From assembly GCF_020687545.1 (NCBI RefSeq), contig NZ_JAJEQX010000013.1, positions 1 through 64,000 of the forward strand: 64,000 bases of DNA, given 5' to 3'. The notes under the pieces are model-generated. The model did not search any database. It was not told the origin of the DNA and worked only from the letters and a program-made list of their open reading frames with translations. Source of the stretch: Ruminococcus turbiniformis. GTDB lineage: Bacteria; Bacillota; Clostridia; Lachnospirales; Lachnospiraceae. Of this stretch, positions 52,872 to 61,294 are shown in pieces. Each line of letters starts with the position of its first letter. The first letter of the stretch is position 1. Made by a program: the position numbers and the translations under genes.

Positions 52872-53212
52872 GGCTCTTCCTCCCCGCATATACGCTCCAC
52901 ACATGTACTGAACCTGCTCCATATATCGCGATACTCCGCAAACAGCTTTCTGCCATCCTCTGTGATTCTGTAATATTTTTTCGGCACGGTACGCCCCTCT
53001 CCATTTTTCCACGAAGCCTCGATCAGACCTCCGTCTTCCAGGCGGTAGAGAACAGGATAAAGTGTCCCTTCCTTCAGATCAAAAAAACCGTCCCCTCTTT
53101 TCTCCAGCTCCTGAAGGAGCTCGTAGCCGTAAGTATCTTTTTCTGAGATAAGTTTTAATACGATCATATCCAGCACGCCTTTTTTCATCTGCTGTGCAAA
53201 ACGATTGTCCAA
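52868..53212 (-). CDS. PadR-family transcriptional regulator
   Basis: 114 residues with the PadR winged helix: KKGVLDMIVLKLISEKDTYGYELLQELE, then FDLKEGTLYPVLYRLEDGGLI and the wing KKYYRITEDGRKL. It typically represses its own operon and responds to small molecules. The 17-base palindrome upstream is a candidate operator. Confidence 0.93.
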   Translation of the reverse strand: MDNRFAQQMKKGVLDMIVLKLISEKDTYGYELLQELEKRGDGFFDLKEGTLYPVLYRLEDGGLIEASWKNGEGRTVPKKYYRITEDGRKLFAEYRDIWSRFSTCVERICGEEEP

Positions 53213-53301
53213 TCGATCACCTCCCTGAATTTAACGCCGGTGCACAAAGGACAATACACTCCAAACCGCACCATATGGCATCGATTATTTCAATTCTATA
53301 T

Positions 53302-53350
53302 ATTTAGTATTGCTAAATATTATATATACATAAATCAATTGAAATGTCAA
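53302..53350 (-). promoter_or_regulatory. padR promoter and operator palindrome
   Basis: -35 TTGACA (53350-53345), then an AT-rich -10 around 53327-53321. The inverted repeat ATTTAG-tattg-CTAAAT (53302-53318) follows, matching the ATGTxxT-like dyads used by PadR proteins only loosely. Confidence 0.6.
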
Positions 53351-53413
53351 TAAAAAAGACAAAATGCAGCGGCATACTTTTCTGTAAATCTTTCTGCCGC
53401 CGGCCATTTTGTC
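53351..53413 (-). terminator. Terminator of the nuclease gene
   Basis: GACAAAATG and CATTTTGTC enclose an inner GGCGGCA/TGCCGC stem, followed by TTTTTTATT. It directly abuts the padR -35. Confidence 0.88.
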
Positions 53414-53481
53414 TCTTCTCCGAGTTTCTTTTCACAAACTGCCTGCTTATCTCTTTTTATTTCTGTTTTATTCCCGTTCCC

Positions 53482-54483
53482 TCACGGCTTGCATCTCCCG
53501 CACGGTTCATATCCTTCTCCGATCAGTTTCTCCCTTGTTCCGATGTATTCCTTCTTATTTTTCTCCTTGATATCTTCCACACCGGAGCACTCGGGATAAT
53601 GGAACTTTCCCGTATTTTCATTTATGACGTACTGCCGCTCCTCTGTGCCTCCATCTGCGGATGCAGAATCTTCCGTGTTATCCGCTTCTCCCGTAACGGA
53701 GGAAGCGGCGGTTTCTTCTGTCATCTGTATATCGTTATCGCCGCTCTCCCAGTTCTCTCCCGTCGCATAATCGATCGTGATCTGCGGCTGTACGTTATAG
53801 ATATATACGTTAAAACAGACGCCCTCGCCTTCGTCCTCCACGGACTCCGCCTCCATCTGCACGCCGGACGCCACCAGATCTTCTTCGATAAATATGGGCG
53901 TCACACGGTATATCACATGGTTTTCTGTCTCATGCACATATTCCGCCACCATATCCTCAAAGGGAAGCATCCCCTCCACATTCATATAGCGCGTCCCGGT
54001 AATGAGATTCTCCTCATTTGCGTTCTCGCCGGTGAGCTGATAACCAATCAGATGGCACCGGTTGTAGAGATACCCTCCGTCTACAATATCATACTGCTCA
54101 TTCTCCCATCCCGTCGGCGTCACATCGCTGATGCTCTCCCGCTCTTCTGTGGGCATTGTCTCCTCGCCGACGCATGCCTGCGCGGTTCCGCACCGTCCCA
54201 GTTCATCCAGTTCGCTGTACTCCTCATAGGCAACCGTAGTCAGGTCATCCTCTGTAAAGTCCGGCTGGTTGCCGTTGATCTCCACATAGGGTTCCCCGCT
54301 GTACTCCGGCACCTCCTCTATGGTGGATACAGACTGTACTTCCTCTGTCTGCACCCGGTTCTGCTCCGTCTCCTCCCCGGACAGCACCGGAAAGCCGGTA
54401 TCTCCGGCCGCCGAGCAGGCCGTCATTGTGACCGAAAAAAGGAACGCAAGGGCGAGCAGGCGCAGTCTCAGTTTCTCTTTCAT
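53482..54483 (-). CDS. Secreted lipoprotein DNA/RNA non-specific endonuclease
   Basis: About 333 residues. Signal peptide LRLLALAFLFSVTMTACSA with lipobox cysteine near residue 23. Central NucA/EndA-like nuclease domain with YNRCHLIGYQL (catalytic histidine) and NEENLITGTRYMN (metal asparagine region). A C-terminal segment HYPECSGVEDI...GYEPCGRCKP resembles the Ada-type zinc-binding cysteine module seen in many secreted Firmicute nucleases. Likely a surface nuclease for nutrient DNA or for defence. The ATG at 54483 is chosen because it begins the signal peptide. Confidence 0.85.
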   Translation of the reverse strand: MKEKLRLRLLALAFLFSVTMTACSAAGDTGFPVLSGEETEQNRVQTEEVQSVSTIEEVPEYSGEPYVEINGNQPDFTEDDLTTVAYEEYSELDELGRCGTAQACVGEETMPTEERESISDVTPTGWENEQYDIVDGGYLYNRCHLIGYQLTGENANEENLITGTRYMNVEGMLPFEDMVAEYVHETENHVIYRVTPIFIEEDLVASGVQMEAESVEDEGEGVCFNVYIYNVQPQITIDYATGENWESGDNDIQMTEETAASSVTGEADNTEDSASADGGTEERQYVINENTGKFHYPECSGVEDIKEKNKKEYIGTREKLIGEGYEPCGRCKP

Positions 54484-54570
54484 ATGCTTATACTCCCTTC
54501 TGAAAAAATATTTCCCCTTCTGTTTACTATACCACGGATCTGAAAGGGCTGCCAGTACAGTGAAAAAATG

Positions 54571-54914
54571 ACCAGCTATAAAGTTCACTAACTTCCCTGT
54601 GTAAAAACGTCCGAAAACAGGGGCTATTCTTAAGACGTATTCTGCGGGGATGGAGGACGGCTCTGGATTCCGCTCCAGGGATATAAGTGAAACTAAGAGT
54701 TCCAGCGATGGACTAAATGCAAGGACAGCCGGGGCTTAACTCGCTGACGCTCAAACAAGCGCCCCGCCTGCCCTAACGTCCCTCACTGGAACTCTAAGTT
54801 TCACTAATACCCTTCCGAAGTCATCCGCCGCCATCCTCCATCCCCGCAGGATTTTTCTTGAAATGGGGCTGTTTTCTGGGCTTTCCAAGCCGGAAGTTAA
54901 TGAATATATAGCTG
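54571..54914. repeat. Large imperfect palindrome A (about 344 bp)
   Basis: The two ends are complementary over their whole length: outer CAGCTATA...ACTAACTTCC against GGAAGTTAAT...TATAGCTG; middle TGCGGGGATGGAGGA against TCCTCCATCCCCGCA; inner GTGAAACT..AGAGTTCCAG against CTGGAACTCT..GTTTCAC; loop-proximal GGGGC/GCCCC. No coding frame is convincing. It could be a MITE-like element or a long structured RNA. Confidence 0.85.
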
Positions 54915-54970
54915 TCACAAAAAGTAGGCGCGGACGGAAGGTTCTTCGGATTCGAGAGTCTTCAAGCCGC

Positions 54971-55355
54971 GCTGATTACGCTTTACAGACTATTTAGACA
55001 GTAACATTTCCGACAGGAAATGCGCAGGAAGCGGAGCGGACGATTTGAGTATACTTTCTGGGGGAAGGAGACAGCCGGGAGATGTGACTTTGGAGGAATC
55101 CGTTGAAAATCTTAAGGGCGGAGAGATGTTGTTAATCGGCGCGCAGGGATTGTTTGAACGGAGTGAGTTGCCCTGTGCGTCGATTTGCTTTTAAACATCT
55201 CTTCGGCCTGTTAGATTTTCCGGATTCTGGAACGGAGCATCGCACGGCTGTCCCCTTTTCACAGAATATGTATTGGGGCACTTCCGCTCCGCTTCCGGAC
55301 GTATTTGGCAAGAAATATTATTGTGCTAAATAGCTGGACTGTGTCAAAAAACAGC
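54971..55355. repeat. Large imperfect palindrome B (about 385 bp)
   Basis: Second long dyad: outer GCTG...CTATTTAG...ACAGTAA against its complement ending AACAGC; GGAAGCGGAGCGGA (from 55027) against TCCGCTCCGCTTCC (to 55296); ACAGCC against GGCTGT; inner GAAAATCTTAAGG..CGGAGAGATGTT and GCGCAGGG against CCCTGTGCG and AACATCTCTTCGG. Sequence differs from palindrome A. No coding signal. 56 bases of unassigned sequence separate A and B. Confidence 0.85.
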
Positions 55356-55401
55356 ACCAGTATGCATACGGAGGGCTCACTCTAATGCACACTGATGCTG
55401 T
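55350..55401 (-). terminator. Hairpin after the small ORF
   Basis: AACAGCAxCAGTxTGCAT pairs with ATGCAxACTGxTGCTGTT across about 16 positions. It follows the stop of the 46-codon ORF on the minus strand; the trailing sequence is only weakly U-rich (TTTTTTGACAC). Confidence 0.65.
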
Positions 55402-55420
55402 TACTGCAGAAATTATTTTT

Positions 55421-55561
55421 TTATCTCCGGTTCCGTTCCTGTACAGGCACTCTTACCGGAACCGGCTCCGGGATCAGTCCCGGAACAAGTCCGTTCAGGA
55501 TCTCTTTCAGTTTCTTTCCAATCGTGCTGTTTAATAATTTATAATAAAGTTCTAATGACAT
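55421..55561 (-). CDS. Small 46-residue protein, unknown
   Basis: ATG at 55561 preceded by AGGAGGTTGGGTAT, a strong ribosome binding site. The peptide begins MSLELYYKLLNSTIGKK, continues with an amphipathic KEILNGLVPGLIP, and ends in a proline/valine and arginine-rich tail (PVPVRVPVQERNRR). It has its own promoter (55610-55638) and a downstream hairpin, so it looks expressed. No family recognised; could be a small regulatory or membrane-active peptide. Confidence 0.6.
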   Translation of the reverse strand: MSLELYYKLLNSTIGKKLKEILNGLVPGLIPEPVPVRVPVQERNRR

Positions 55562-55609
55562 ATACCCAACCTCCTGTTGAATGAATCATCTTTCAAGTTC
55601 CATGATTGC

Positions 55610-55638
55610 ATTCTACCAGAAGAATTGTGTTTTGTCAG
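55610..55638 (-). promoter_or_regulatory. Promoter of the small ORF
   Basis: -35 CTGACA (55638-55633), 17-base spacer, -10 TAGAAT (55615-55610). Confidence 0.6.
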
Positions 55639-55701
55639 TGATTTTATCACTAATTTTAGAATTGTTTATACTTCTTTAATTATGGTGAAAATTCTGTGTT
55701 C

Positions 55702-56487
55702 TCATGATTTCCTCTCGTAGAGGAACTTTACATGCTCGTACACCTTAGCGAAATCCACCTCGCACTCCCCGTTCCATATCCTTACCGGAACCTTTGCGTC
55801 AAACCCGTAGATCACCGGATACTCTTCATTTTCAAAGTCGTACACGATCACTTTTTTCATGTCCGGATCAATCATCCAGTATTCCCGCACCCCCGCGTTC
55901 AGATACTTGTTCAGCTTGATCACGGAATCCTTCTTCTTCGTCGATTTGGACAATACTTCAATGATAAAATCCGGCGCGCCGTACACACAGCGGCTGATCA
56001 CCTTGCTCCTGTCACAGACAATCATCACGTCCGGCTCCACCATCGTCTTTTCGTCACAGTCAAGCTGCACGTCTGTCGGAGCGATCAGCGGAAGGCACTC
56101 GCCGTCTTTTCCAAGTACGTGGTGAAGCAAAATGCTGTAAACATATCCGGTGATCAGCTGGTGGACAGACAGCGGTGCAGTCATGTTGTAGATTACCCCG
56201 TCGATCAGTTCCACCCGCATGTCATCCGGTATCACGTGGTAGTAGTCGTCCAGTGTATACTCCCCCTGCTTTTTCGTCATATAGGCTTTCGGCGACTCGC
56301 GGATCACCATGCCCCCGTGATCCTCCAGCACCTGCTCCAGAGCCATCAGCGTCTCATATCTGGGCGTCAGGGTGATCCCGCCGAGGACCTTCTGCACAGT
56401 CCCGAGGGGGACGCCCGACAACTCCGCGATCTGTGCGTTTGTATAGCCCAGTTCTTTTTTCCGTTCCTGCATCTCCTTCACTGTCAT
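55702..56487 (-). CDS. HTH-Uma2 fusion (Uma2-family nuclease-fold protein)
   Basis: About 261 residues. The N-terminal XRE-like helix-turn-helix (2-55: ERKKELGYTNAQIAELSGV and PLGTVQKVLGG) joins a Uma2 PD-(D/E)XK domain: YYHVIPDDMRVELIDGVIYN, MVEPDVMIVCD, PDFIIEVLSKSTKKKD and REYWMIDPDMKKV carry the usual acidic and lysine positions. Uma2 proteins are abundant but functionally obscure. Fusion to a DNA-binding head is less usual. Start at 56487 rather than 56541 because the earlier codons form a repetitive ETEGETEGG stretch. Confidence 0.82.
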   Translation of the reverse strand: MTVKEMQERKKELGYTNAQIAELSGVPLGTVQKVLGGITLTPRYETLMALEQVLEDHGGMVIRESPKAYMTKKQGEYTLDDYYHVIPDDMRVELIDGVIYNMTAPLSVHQLITGYVYSILLHHVLGKDGECLPLIAPTDVQLDCDEKTMVEPDVMIVCDRSKVISRCVYGAPDFIIEVLSKSTKKKDSVIKLNKYLNAGVREYWMIDPDMKKVIVYDFENEEYPVIYGFDAKVPVRIWNGECEVDFAKVYEHVKFLYERKS

Positions 56488-56658
56488 GGCTGTTCCTCCT
56501 TCTGTTTCTCCTTCTGTTTCTCTCTGTTCTGACCATATCATGTTGCTATCCGATTTTCAACCATTTTCTGCGCAAAAGTATCCATAAATTATCCATTTTG
56601 ATAAATATGGCCTTATTTTGGATATTTCCAGCACAAGAGAAACAGATCCATGCCCTGC

Positions 56659-56687
56659 TTTACTTTTCCTGCCATCCTGTCTATAAT
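56659..56687 (+). promoter_or_regulatory. Promoter of the two-component/ABC operon
   Basis: -35 TTTACT (56659-56664), 17-base spacer, perfect -10 TATAAT (56682-56687). Confidence 0.8.
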
Positions 56688-56788
56688 ACACACATGCGCT
56701 GCTGCGCGGATAAAATGCGTAACCGTTCAGCCCGCGCCATTCGCAAAGCCGCACTGCTGCTAAAATATGGATAACGGAGGGAAATGAT

Positions 56789-57472
56789 TTGTACACAATT
56801 CTCATTGTTGACGACGACGTATATATCGGCGATATGCTGGAGGAAATTCTGGCAGGGGAGGGCTATAAAACCGCGCGGGCGTACTCCGGAACCGAGGCTC
56901 TTATGTATCTGTCCTCTTCCCGCCCGGACCTGGTTCTCCTCGACCTGATGCTCCCGGGCTTAAGCGGCGAGGAACTGCTTCCCCTGATCAAAGGCATTCC
57001 CGTGATCGTTGTAAGCGCCCGGGCGGAAACATCCGACAAGGTAGATCTGCTCCTGGGCGGCGCGTCAGATTATGTCACAAAGCCTTTTGACACTGCGGAA
57101 CTGCTTGCCCGGATCGCCGTACAGCTCCGGAAAGGTGTCTCCTCCGACAGCGGCAGTGTGCTGGCCTTCCATTCCCTACGGCTGAATACAGACTCCCGTG
57201 AGGTCACGGTATCCGGTGCTCCGGTGCGGCTGACCCAGACAGAATACGCCATCCTGAAGCTTCTGATGCGCAATCCGTCCCAGGTCATCACCAAGTCTCT
57301 TATGCTGGAGCGAATCAGCGAAGACACTCCCGACTGCACGGAAAACTCCCTGAAAGTCCATATCAGCAATCTGCGCAGGAAACTGAAATCTGTCGATGGA
57401 AACGATTATATCGAAGCCGTCTGGGGAATCGGCTTCAAACTGAATGAGGAGATCGTTACCGGGGAATCTTAA
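56789..57472 (+). CDS. OmpR-family response regulator
   Basis: 227 residues, TTG start with GGAGGG eight bases upstream. Receiver domain with DDD near residues 8-10, phospho-acceptor in LVLLDLMLPG (near 52) and VTKPF (lysine near 101). Winged-helix output domain from about 130 with LTQTEYAILKLLMRNPSQVIT and ENSLKVHISNLRRKL. It pairs with the histidine kinase at the end of the operon and probably controls the ABC transporter between them. Confidence 0.94.
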   Translation: MYTILIVDDDVYIGDMLEEILAGEGYKTARAYSGTEALMYLSSSRPDLVLLDLMLPGLSGEELLPLIKGIPVIVVSARAETSDKVDLLLGGASDYVTKPFDTAELLARIAVQLRKGVSSDSGSVLAFHSLRLNTDSREVTVSGAPVRLTQTEYAILKLLMRNPSQVITKSLMLERISEDTPDCTENSLKVHISNLRRKLKSVDGNDYIEAVWGIGFKLNEEIVTGES

Positions 57473-57607
57473 CTGATTCTTTACTCTTTTCTTTACCGCT
57501 CTCTTAACCGGTGTCTGCCAGAATGACCATAACAGTTCGGATCTATCATTGTCATGCTGCTCTCTGCCTGACGCAAACCGGACTGAATACTTCAAGGAGG
57601 AACACCA

Positions 57608-58522
57608 ATGGAATACATTCTTACAGCAGAATCACTGAACAAGCATTATAAGAATTTCAAGGCGCTTCAGGATTTTTCCATCCATGTGCCCAAAGGCGCC
57701 ATCTATGGATTCGTCGGGAAGAACGGAGCGGGCAAGACGACTCTGATCCGTCTGATCTGCGGGCTTCAGAGACCGACATCCGGCACTTACCGCCTGTACG
57801 GCGTGCCGAATACAGACGCGGGCATCGCAAAATGCCGCCGCAGGATGGGTGCGGTCGTAGAGACTCCTTCCATCTATCTCGATATGACGGCAGAAGAGAA
57901 TCTGAAGGAACAGTTCCGGATCATCGGACTTCCTTCCTTTGACGATGTTCCGGATCTTCTGGCACTCGTAGGGCTGAAAAACACAGGGAAAAAGAAAGCG
58001 AAACATTTCTCCCTCGGTATGAAGCAGCGCCTCGGGATCGCTGTCGCCCTGGCAGGCCGTCCGGATTTTCTCATCCTCGATGAACCTGTCAACGGCCTTG
58101 ACCCCCAGGGAATCATCGAGATGCGCGAACTGATCCTGAAGCTGAACCGGGAACAGGGGATCACATTTCTCATTTCCAGTCATATCCTGGATGAGCTTTC
58201 CCGGCTCGCCACCCATTACGGCTTCATCGACAGCGGTCATATGATAAAGGAGCTGAGCGCGGAAGAACTGGACGCAGCATGCCGCAAATGCATCCGCGTG
58301 CAGGTGTCTGACGTGCGGGCTCTCGCAAGAGTACTAGACGGGATGGACATTTCCTATACCATACTCTCCGACACGATGGCGGACATATTCGGAAAAGTCA
58401 ATATATCTGACCTCGCCCTCGCTCTTTCCGAAGACGGGTGCGATATTCTCTCCATAAACGAAAGGGAGGAGAGTCTTGAAAGCTATTATGTCAATCTGAT
58501 CGGAGGAGGGAAAGAAAGATGA
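57608..58522 (+). CDS. ABC transporter ATP-binding protein, bacitracin/lantibiotic-resistance type
   Basis: 304 residues. Walker A GFVGKNGAGKTTLIRL near 37, signature FSLGMKQRLGIAVALAG near 138, Walker B FLILDEPVNGLDPQG near 158, H-loop LISSHILDEL near 192. The NGLDPQGI pattern and C-terminal extension resemble BcrA and lantibiotic-immunity ATPases. Overlaps the permease gene by four bases. Confidence 0.9.
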   Translation: MEYILTAESLNKHYKNFKALQDFSIHVPKGAIYGFVGKNGAGKTTLIRLICGLQRPTSGTYRLYGVPNTDAGIAKCRRRMGAVVETPSIYLDMTAEENLKEQFRIIGLPSFDDVPDLLALVGLKNTGKKKAKHFSLGMKQRLGIAVALAGRPDFLILDEPVNGLDPQGIIEMRELILKLNREQGITFLISSHILDELSRLATHYGFIDSGHMIKELSAEELDAACRKCIRVQVSDVRALARVLDGMDISYTILSDTMADIFGKVNISDLALALSEDGCDILSINEREESLESYYVNLIGGGKER

Positions 58523-59361
58523 ACAGACTGTTATCCGCAGATTTCGCGAAATTAAGGAAATACAAATTTTTTTGGTTCAGCACCGCAGGCATGTTTCTGT
58601 TTGGCATATTTATGGTGAGCATGTCCTATATCGCCTTGATCGAGTACGGGGAAAAACCGGATCTTTCCAATACCCTGTTTATCTATGCGCTCACTGTGGT
58701 GTTTATCATACCGGCCTTTGTCAGCCTCTTCATCGGGACAGAGTACAGCGACGGCACAATCCGGAATAAGATGATTATCGGGCATACCCGCACAGCGATT
58801 TATCTGTCTAACCTGATCGTCTGCTCTACAGCCGGGCTTGTCTTCTGCATTGCTTATCTTGCAGGAGCTCTCGCTGTCGGCATCCCGCTCTGCGGCCTGG
58901 AAGATGGAGCACTCCGGGGCATTGTGATTCTGGTTCTGTGCAGCTTTCTCATGTCGTTTGCCTTCACATCCCTGTGTACACTGACCGGAATACTCTGCCA
59001 GAACAAGGCACTGGCTGCCGTAATCAACATTCTCGCGGCCTGTTTTCTCATTGTCATGTCGATCTACGTCTTCTCCAAGCTGGAGGAGCCCGAGACATAC
59101 ATGACTGCAAACATCATCACAACAGAAGAAGGGGAAATACGCGAAATGCAGGAAGTAGACAATCCCGGCTATCTTAAGGGAACCGAGCGGGATATCTACC
59201 AGTTTTTCAACGATTTTCTCCCGACCGGCCAGGCGGTGAACATCACCCAGGGCGGCGGTCTGGCTGAGAAACCCGAATTTCTTGCAGCATCATCTGTATT
59301 CATCACTGCCGCGGCGGCCGGAATCGGCATCTTCGTGTTCCGCCGCAGGGACGTAAAATAA
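58519..59361 (+). CDS. ABC-2 permease of the same exporter
   Basis: 280 residues with six hydrophobic segments (first about 15-38, last about 255-275) and an extracytoplasmic loop of ~60 residues between the fifth and sixth (ETYMTANIITTEEG and onwards). Typical partner for the preceding ATPase. The opening LLSADFAKLRKYKFFWF is common in lantibiotic-immunity permeases. Confidence 0.85.
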   Translation: MNRLLSADFAKLRKYKFFWFSTAGMFLFGIFMVSMSYIALIEYGEKPDLSNTLFIYALTVVFIIPAFVSLFIGTEYSDGTIRNKMIIGHTRTAIYLSNLIVCSTAGLVFCIAYLAGALAVGIPLCGLEDGALRGIVILVLCSFLMSFAFTSLCTLTGILCQNKALAAVINILAACFLIVMSIYVFSKLEEPETYMTANIITTEEGEIREMQEVDNPGYLKGTERDIYQFFNDFLPTGQAVNITQGGGLAEKPEFLAASSVFITAAAAGIGIFVFRRRDVK

Positions 59362-59389
59362 TATCAAACAAAACCGGAGGAATAAAAAT

Positions 59390-60301
59390 ATGGTATTCTG
59401 GCTCTGCTGCCTGACCGGCGCGCTTACACTCATCATTTTCTTTCTGTGCGTAAAGATCTTCATGCTCAGAAAATCTGCCGACGAAATCGCTGAGGGATTT
59501 GCCGTCAGAACAAAGTCAGACACCAATACACTGATCGATATATCAAGTCGGGATTCTCATATGAGAAATCTTGCAATTACCATTAATAAAGAGCTAAAGA
59601 AACTTCAAAGTGACAGAAACAGATACCAGCAGGGCGATCTCGAGCTGAAAAACTCCATCACCGGCATCTCCCATGACCTGCGCACGCCGCTGACAGCGAT
59701 CTGCGGCTATCTTGACCTTCTCGACCGGGAGGAGAAATCAGAAAACGCGGCCCGGTATTTAAAGATTATCCGGGGCCGTACAGAGATCATGCGTCAGCTC
59801 ACTGAGGAGCTTTTCCGCTATTCTGTATTTACCACTGTATCAGGCGGTACCCCGGATGAACCGGTTCTCTTAAACCGGGCTCTTGAAGACAGTCTCTCGG
59901 CTATGTATGCTTCCCTGAAACACCGGAACATTTCTCCTGAGATCTCCATTCCGGATAAGCCGGTCAGCCGGATGCTCAACCGCAACGCCCTCTCTCGCAT
60001 CTTCGGAAACATCATAAGCAACGCCCTCAAATATAGCGACGGTGACCTCCGGGTCACGCTGACTGAGCAGGGAGAGATCTGCTTCTCCAACCACGCTTCC
60101 CGACTTGACGAGGTCAGTGTCGGGCGGCTTTTCGACCGTTTCTACACTGTTGAAACAGCCTCCTCGGAGTCCACCGGACTGGGACTCTCCATCGCAAGAG
60201 CTCTGACCGAGCAGATGGGCGGAACGATTGCAGCAGAGTATACAGATGAAACTCTCTGGATTTCTATCGTCTTTCCCGAGCAGCGCTCTCAACCTTTCTG
60301 A
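59390..60301 (+). CDS. Sensor histidine kinase
   Basis: 303 residues. One N-terminal membrane helix (about 3-24), a short linker, H-box SHDLRTPLTAICGYLDLL near 96, N-box RIFGNIISNALKYSDGD near 204, G-box FDRFYTVETASSESTGLGLSIA near 245-266. No extracellular sensor domain, so it may sense through the membrane or the ABC transporter, as in Bce-type systems. The last codons lie inside the first unit of the 22-bp repeat. Confidence 0.92.
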   Translation: MVFWLCCLTGALTLIIFFLCVKIFMLRKSADEIAEGFAVRTKSDTNTLIDISSRDSHMRNLAITINKELKKLQSDRNRYQQGDLELKNSITGISHDLRTPLTAICGYLDLLDREEKSENAARYLKIIRGRTEIMRQLTEELFRYSVFTTVSGGTPDEPVLLNRALEDSLSAMYASLKHRNISPEISIPDKPVSRMLNRNALSRIFGNIISNALKYSDGDLRVTLTEQGEICFSNHASRLDEVSVGRLFDRFYTVETASSESTGLGLSIARALTEQMGGTIAAEYTDETLWISIVFPEQRSQPF

Positions 60302-60377
60302 GCAGCACTCTCACACTCTCTGAGCGGCGCCCCTCACTCGCTGAGCGGCGTCCCCTCACTCGCTGAGCGGCACTCTT
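60278..60377. repeat. Tandem repeat of about 22 bp, five copies
   Basis: GAGC(A/G)GC recurs at 60278, 60300, 60322, 60343 and 60365, with related TCxCTC spacers between. The array covers the kinase stop codon and reaches the end of the convergent gene at 60376. Confidence 0.85.
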
Positions 60378-61110
60378 AATTTTCCTGGCCGACACTTTCA
60401 ATAAGCATCCCGTCCAGACTGTCCATGTCCTCCCTGTCAATCAGGAACTCCCGGAATCCTTCTTTTGTGACATGAAGCGTGATTTCCTGCGCCTCGCCGT
60501 AGAGCATTCCGGCATCTGCCTGATCTTTCAGCACATTGTAATAAATCTGGTAAATCTCATTTCGCATTTCCTCGTCAGATGGCATCTCCCCTCCCTGCAT
60601 AACGCTCTCTGTCACCTGATCCGCATAGTCCTGGGCCATCAGCTGAAAAGAGGCGTATGTATCCGGAAAGAGGGTGATCGGTTTGACTTTGACTTCCACC
60701 GCATAAGTCCCGTCCTCCTGACGAACCGGCTCTCCTACCGTATAGCTTACCCGTTTCGCGATCTCTCCGAAAAGTTCCCGGTACTCCGGCTGCATCTTCT
60801 CCGGCATGTCGGAAGCCTCAAATCCCTCCATCGTCGCATCCAGGTTGTCTTCAAACACGCTCCCCGCTGCCTCCTCTGTCGCCCCGGTAATCTCCATATA
60901 AAGAGCAGTCTCATCTTTATATGACACATCGAGCATCGCTTTTACATACTCTCCTGCATCGAACCGGTCCAGATAGAGATACACTCCGACAGCAGCGCAC
61001 AGCGCAATAACAGCCAGAACCGCCGCGGTTATGATCCACTTTCTCTGTCTCGATGCAAGTTCTGCCACGGCTTCCTTCATTGATCTTCCTGTTTTTCCCA
61101 TTTCTTCCAT
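60376..61110 (-). CDS. Single-pass membrane protein with extracytoplasmic domain
   Basis: 244 residues: a cytoplasmic basic head (about 1-25, ASRQRKWII), one membrane helix (about 26-48), then an extracytoplasmic domain with EYVKAMLDVSYKDE and VSYTVGEPVRQEDGTYAVEVKVKPI, resembling DUF5105-type lipoprotein domains. It is the last gene of a minus-strand ABC operon. The exact family is uncertain. ATG at 61110 chosen; upstream frame extension lacks a ribosome binding site. Confidence 0.6.
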   Translation of the reverse strand: MEEMGKTGRSMKEAVAELASRQRKWIITAAVLAVIALCAAVGVYLYLDRFDAGEYVKAMLDVSYKDETALYMEITGATEEAAGSVFEDNLDATMEGFEASDMPEKMQPEYRELFGEIAKRVSYTVGEPVRQEDGTYAVEVKVKPITLFPDTYASFQLMAQDYADQVTESVMQGGEMPSDEEMRNEIYQIYYNVLKDQADAGMLYGEAQEITLHVTKEGFREFLIDREDMDSLDGMLIESVGQEN

Positions 61111-61294
61111 TTTTGATTTTCCTCCTTTCCGGGCGCGTCCCGTTTGCAGCATCCCGGGATAATACACGGCTTCCGGGGTGTCAGGCAGGCCCGGACTTAT
61201 AAGCGCCGCCTGTACAAAAATACCGCGCCATACTGTAATCTGCCACAGTATAGCACGGTATTCCTACAAAAAAGGAAGAATCCTGTCGTCTCCG

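Noticed and set aside
53344..54543. 399-codon plus-strand frame opposite the nuclease
   Set aside because: It covers the terminator and the nuclease gene, shows no family features, and begins inside the padR promoter region.
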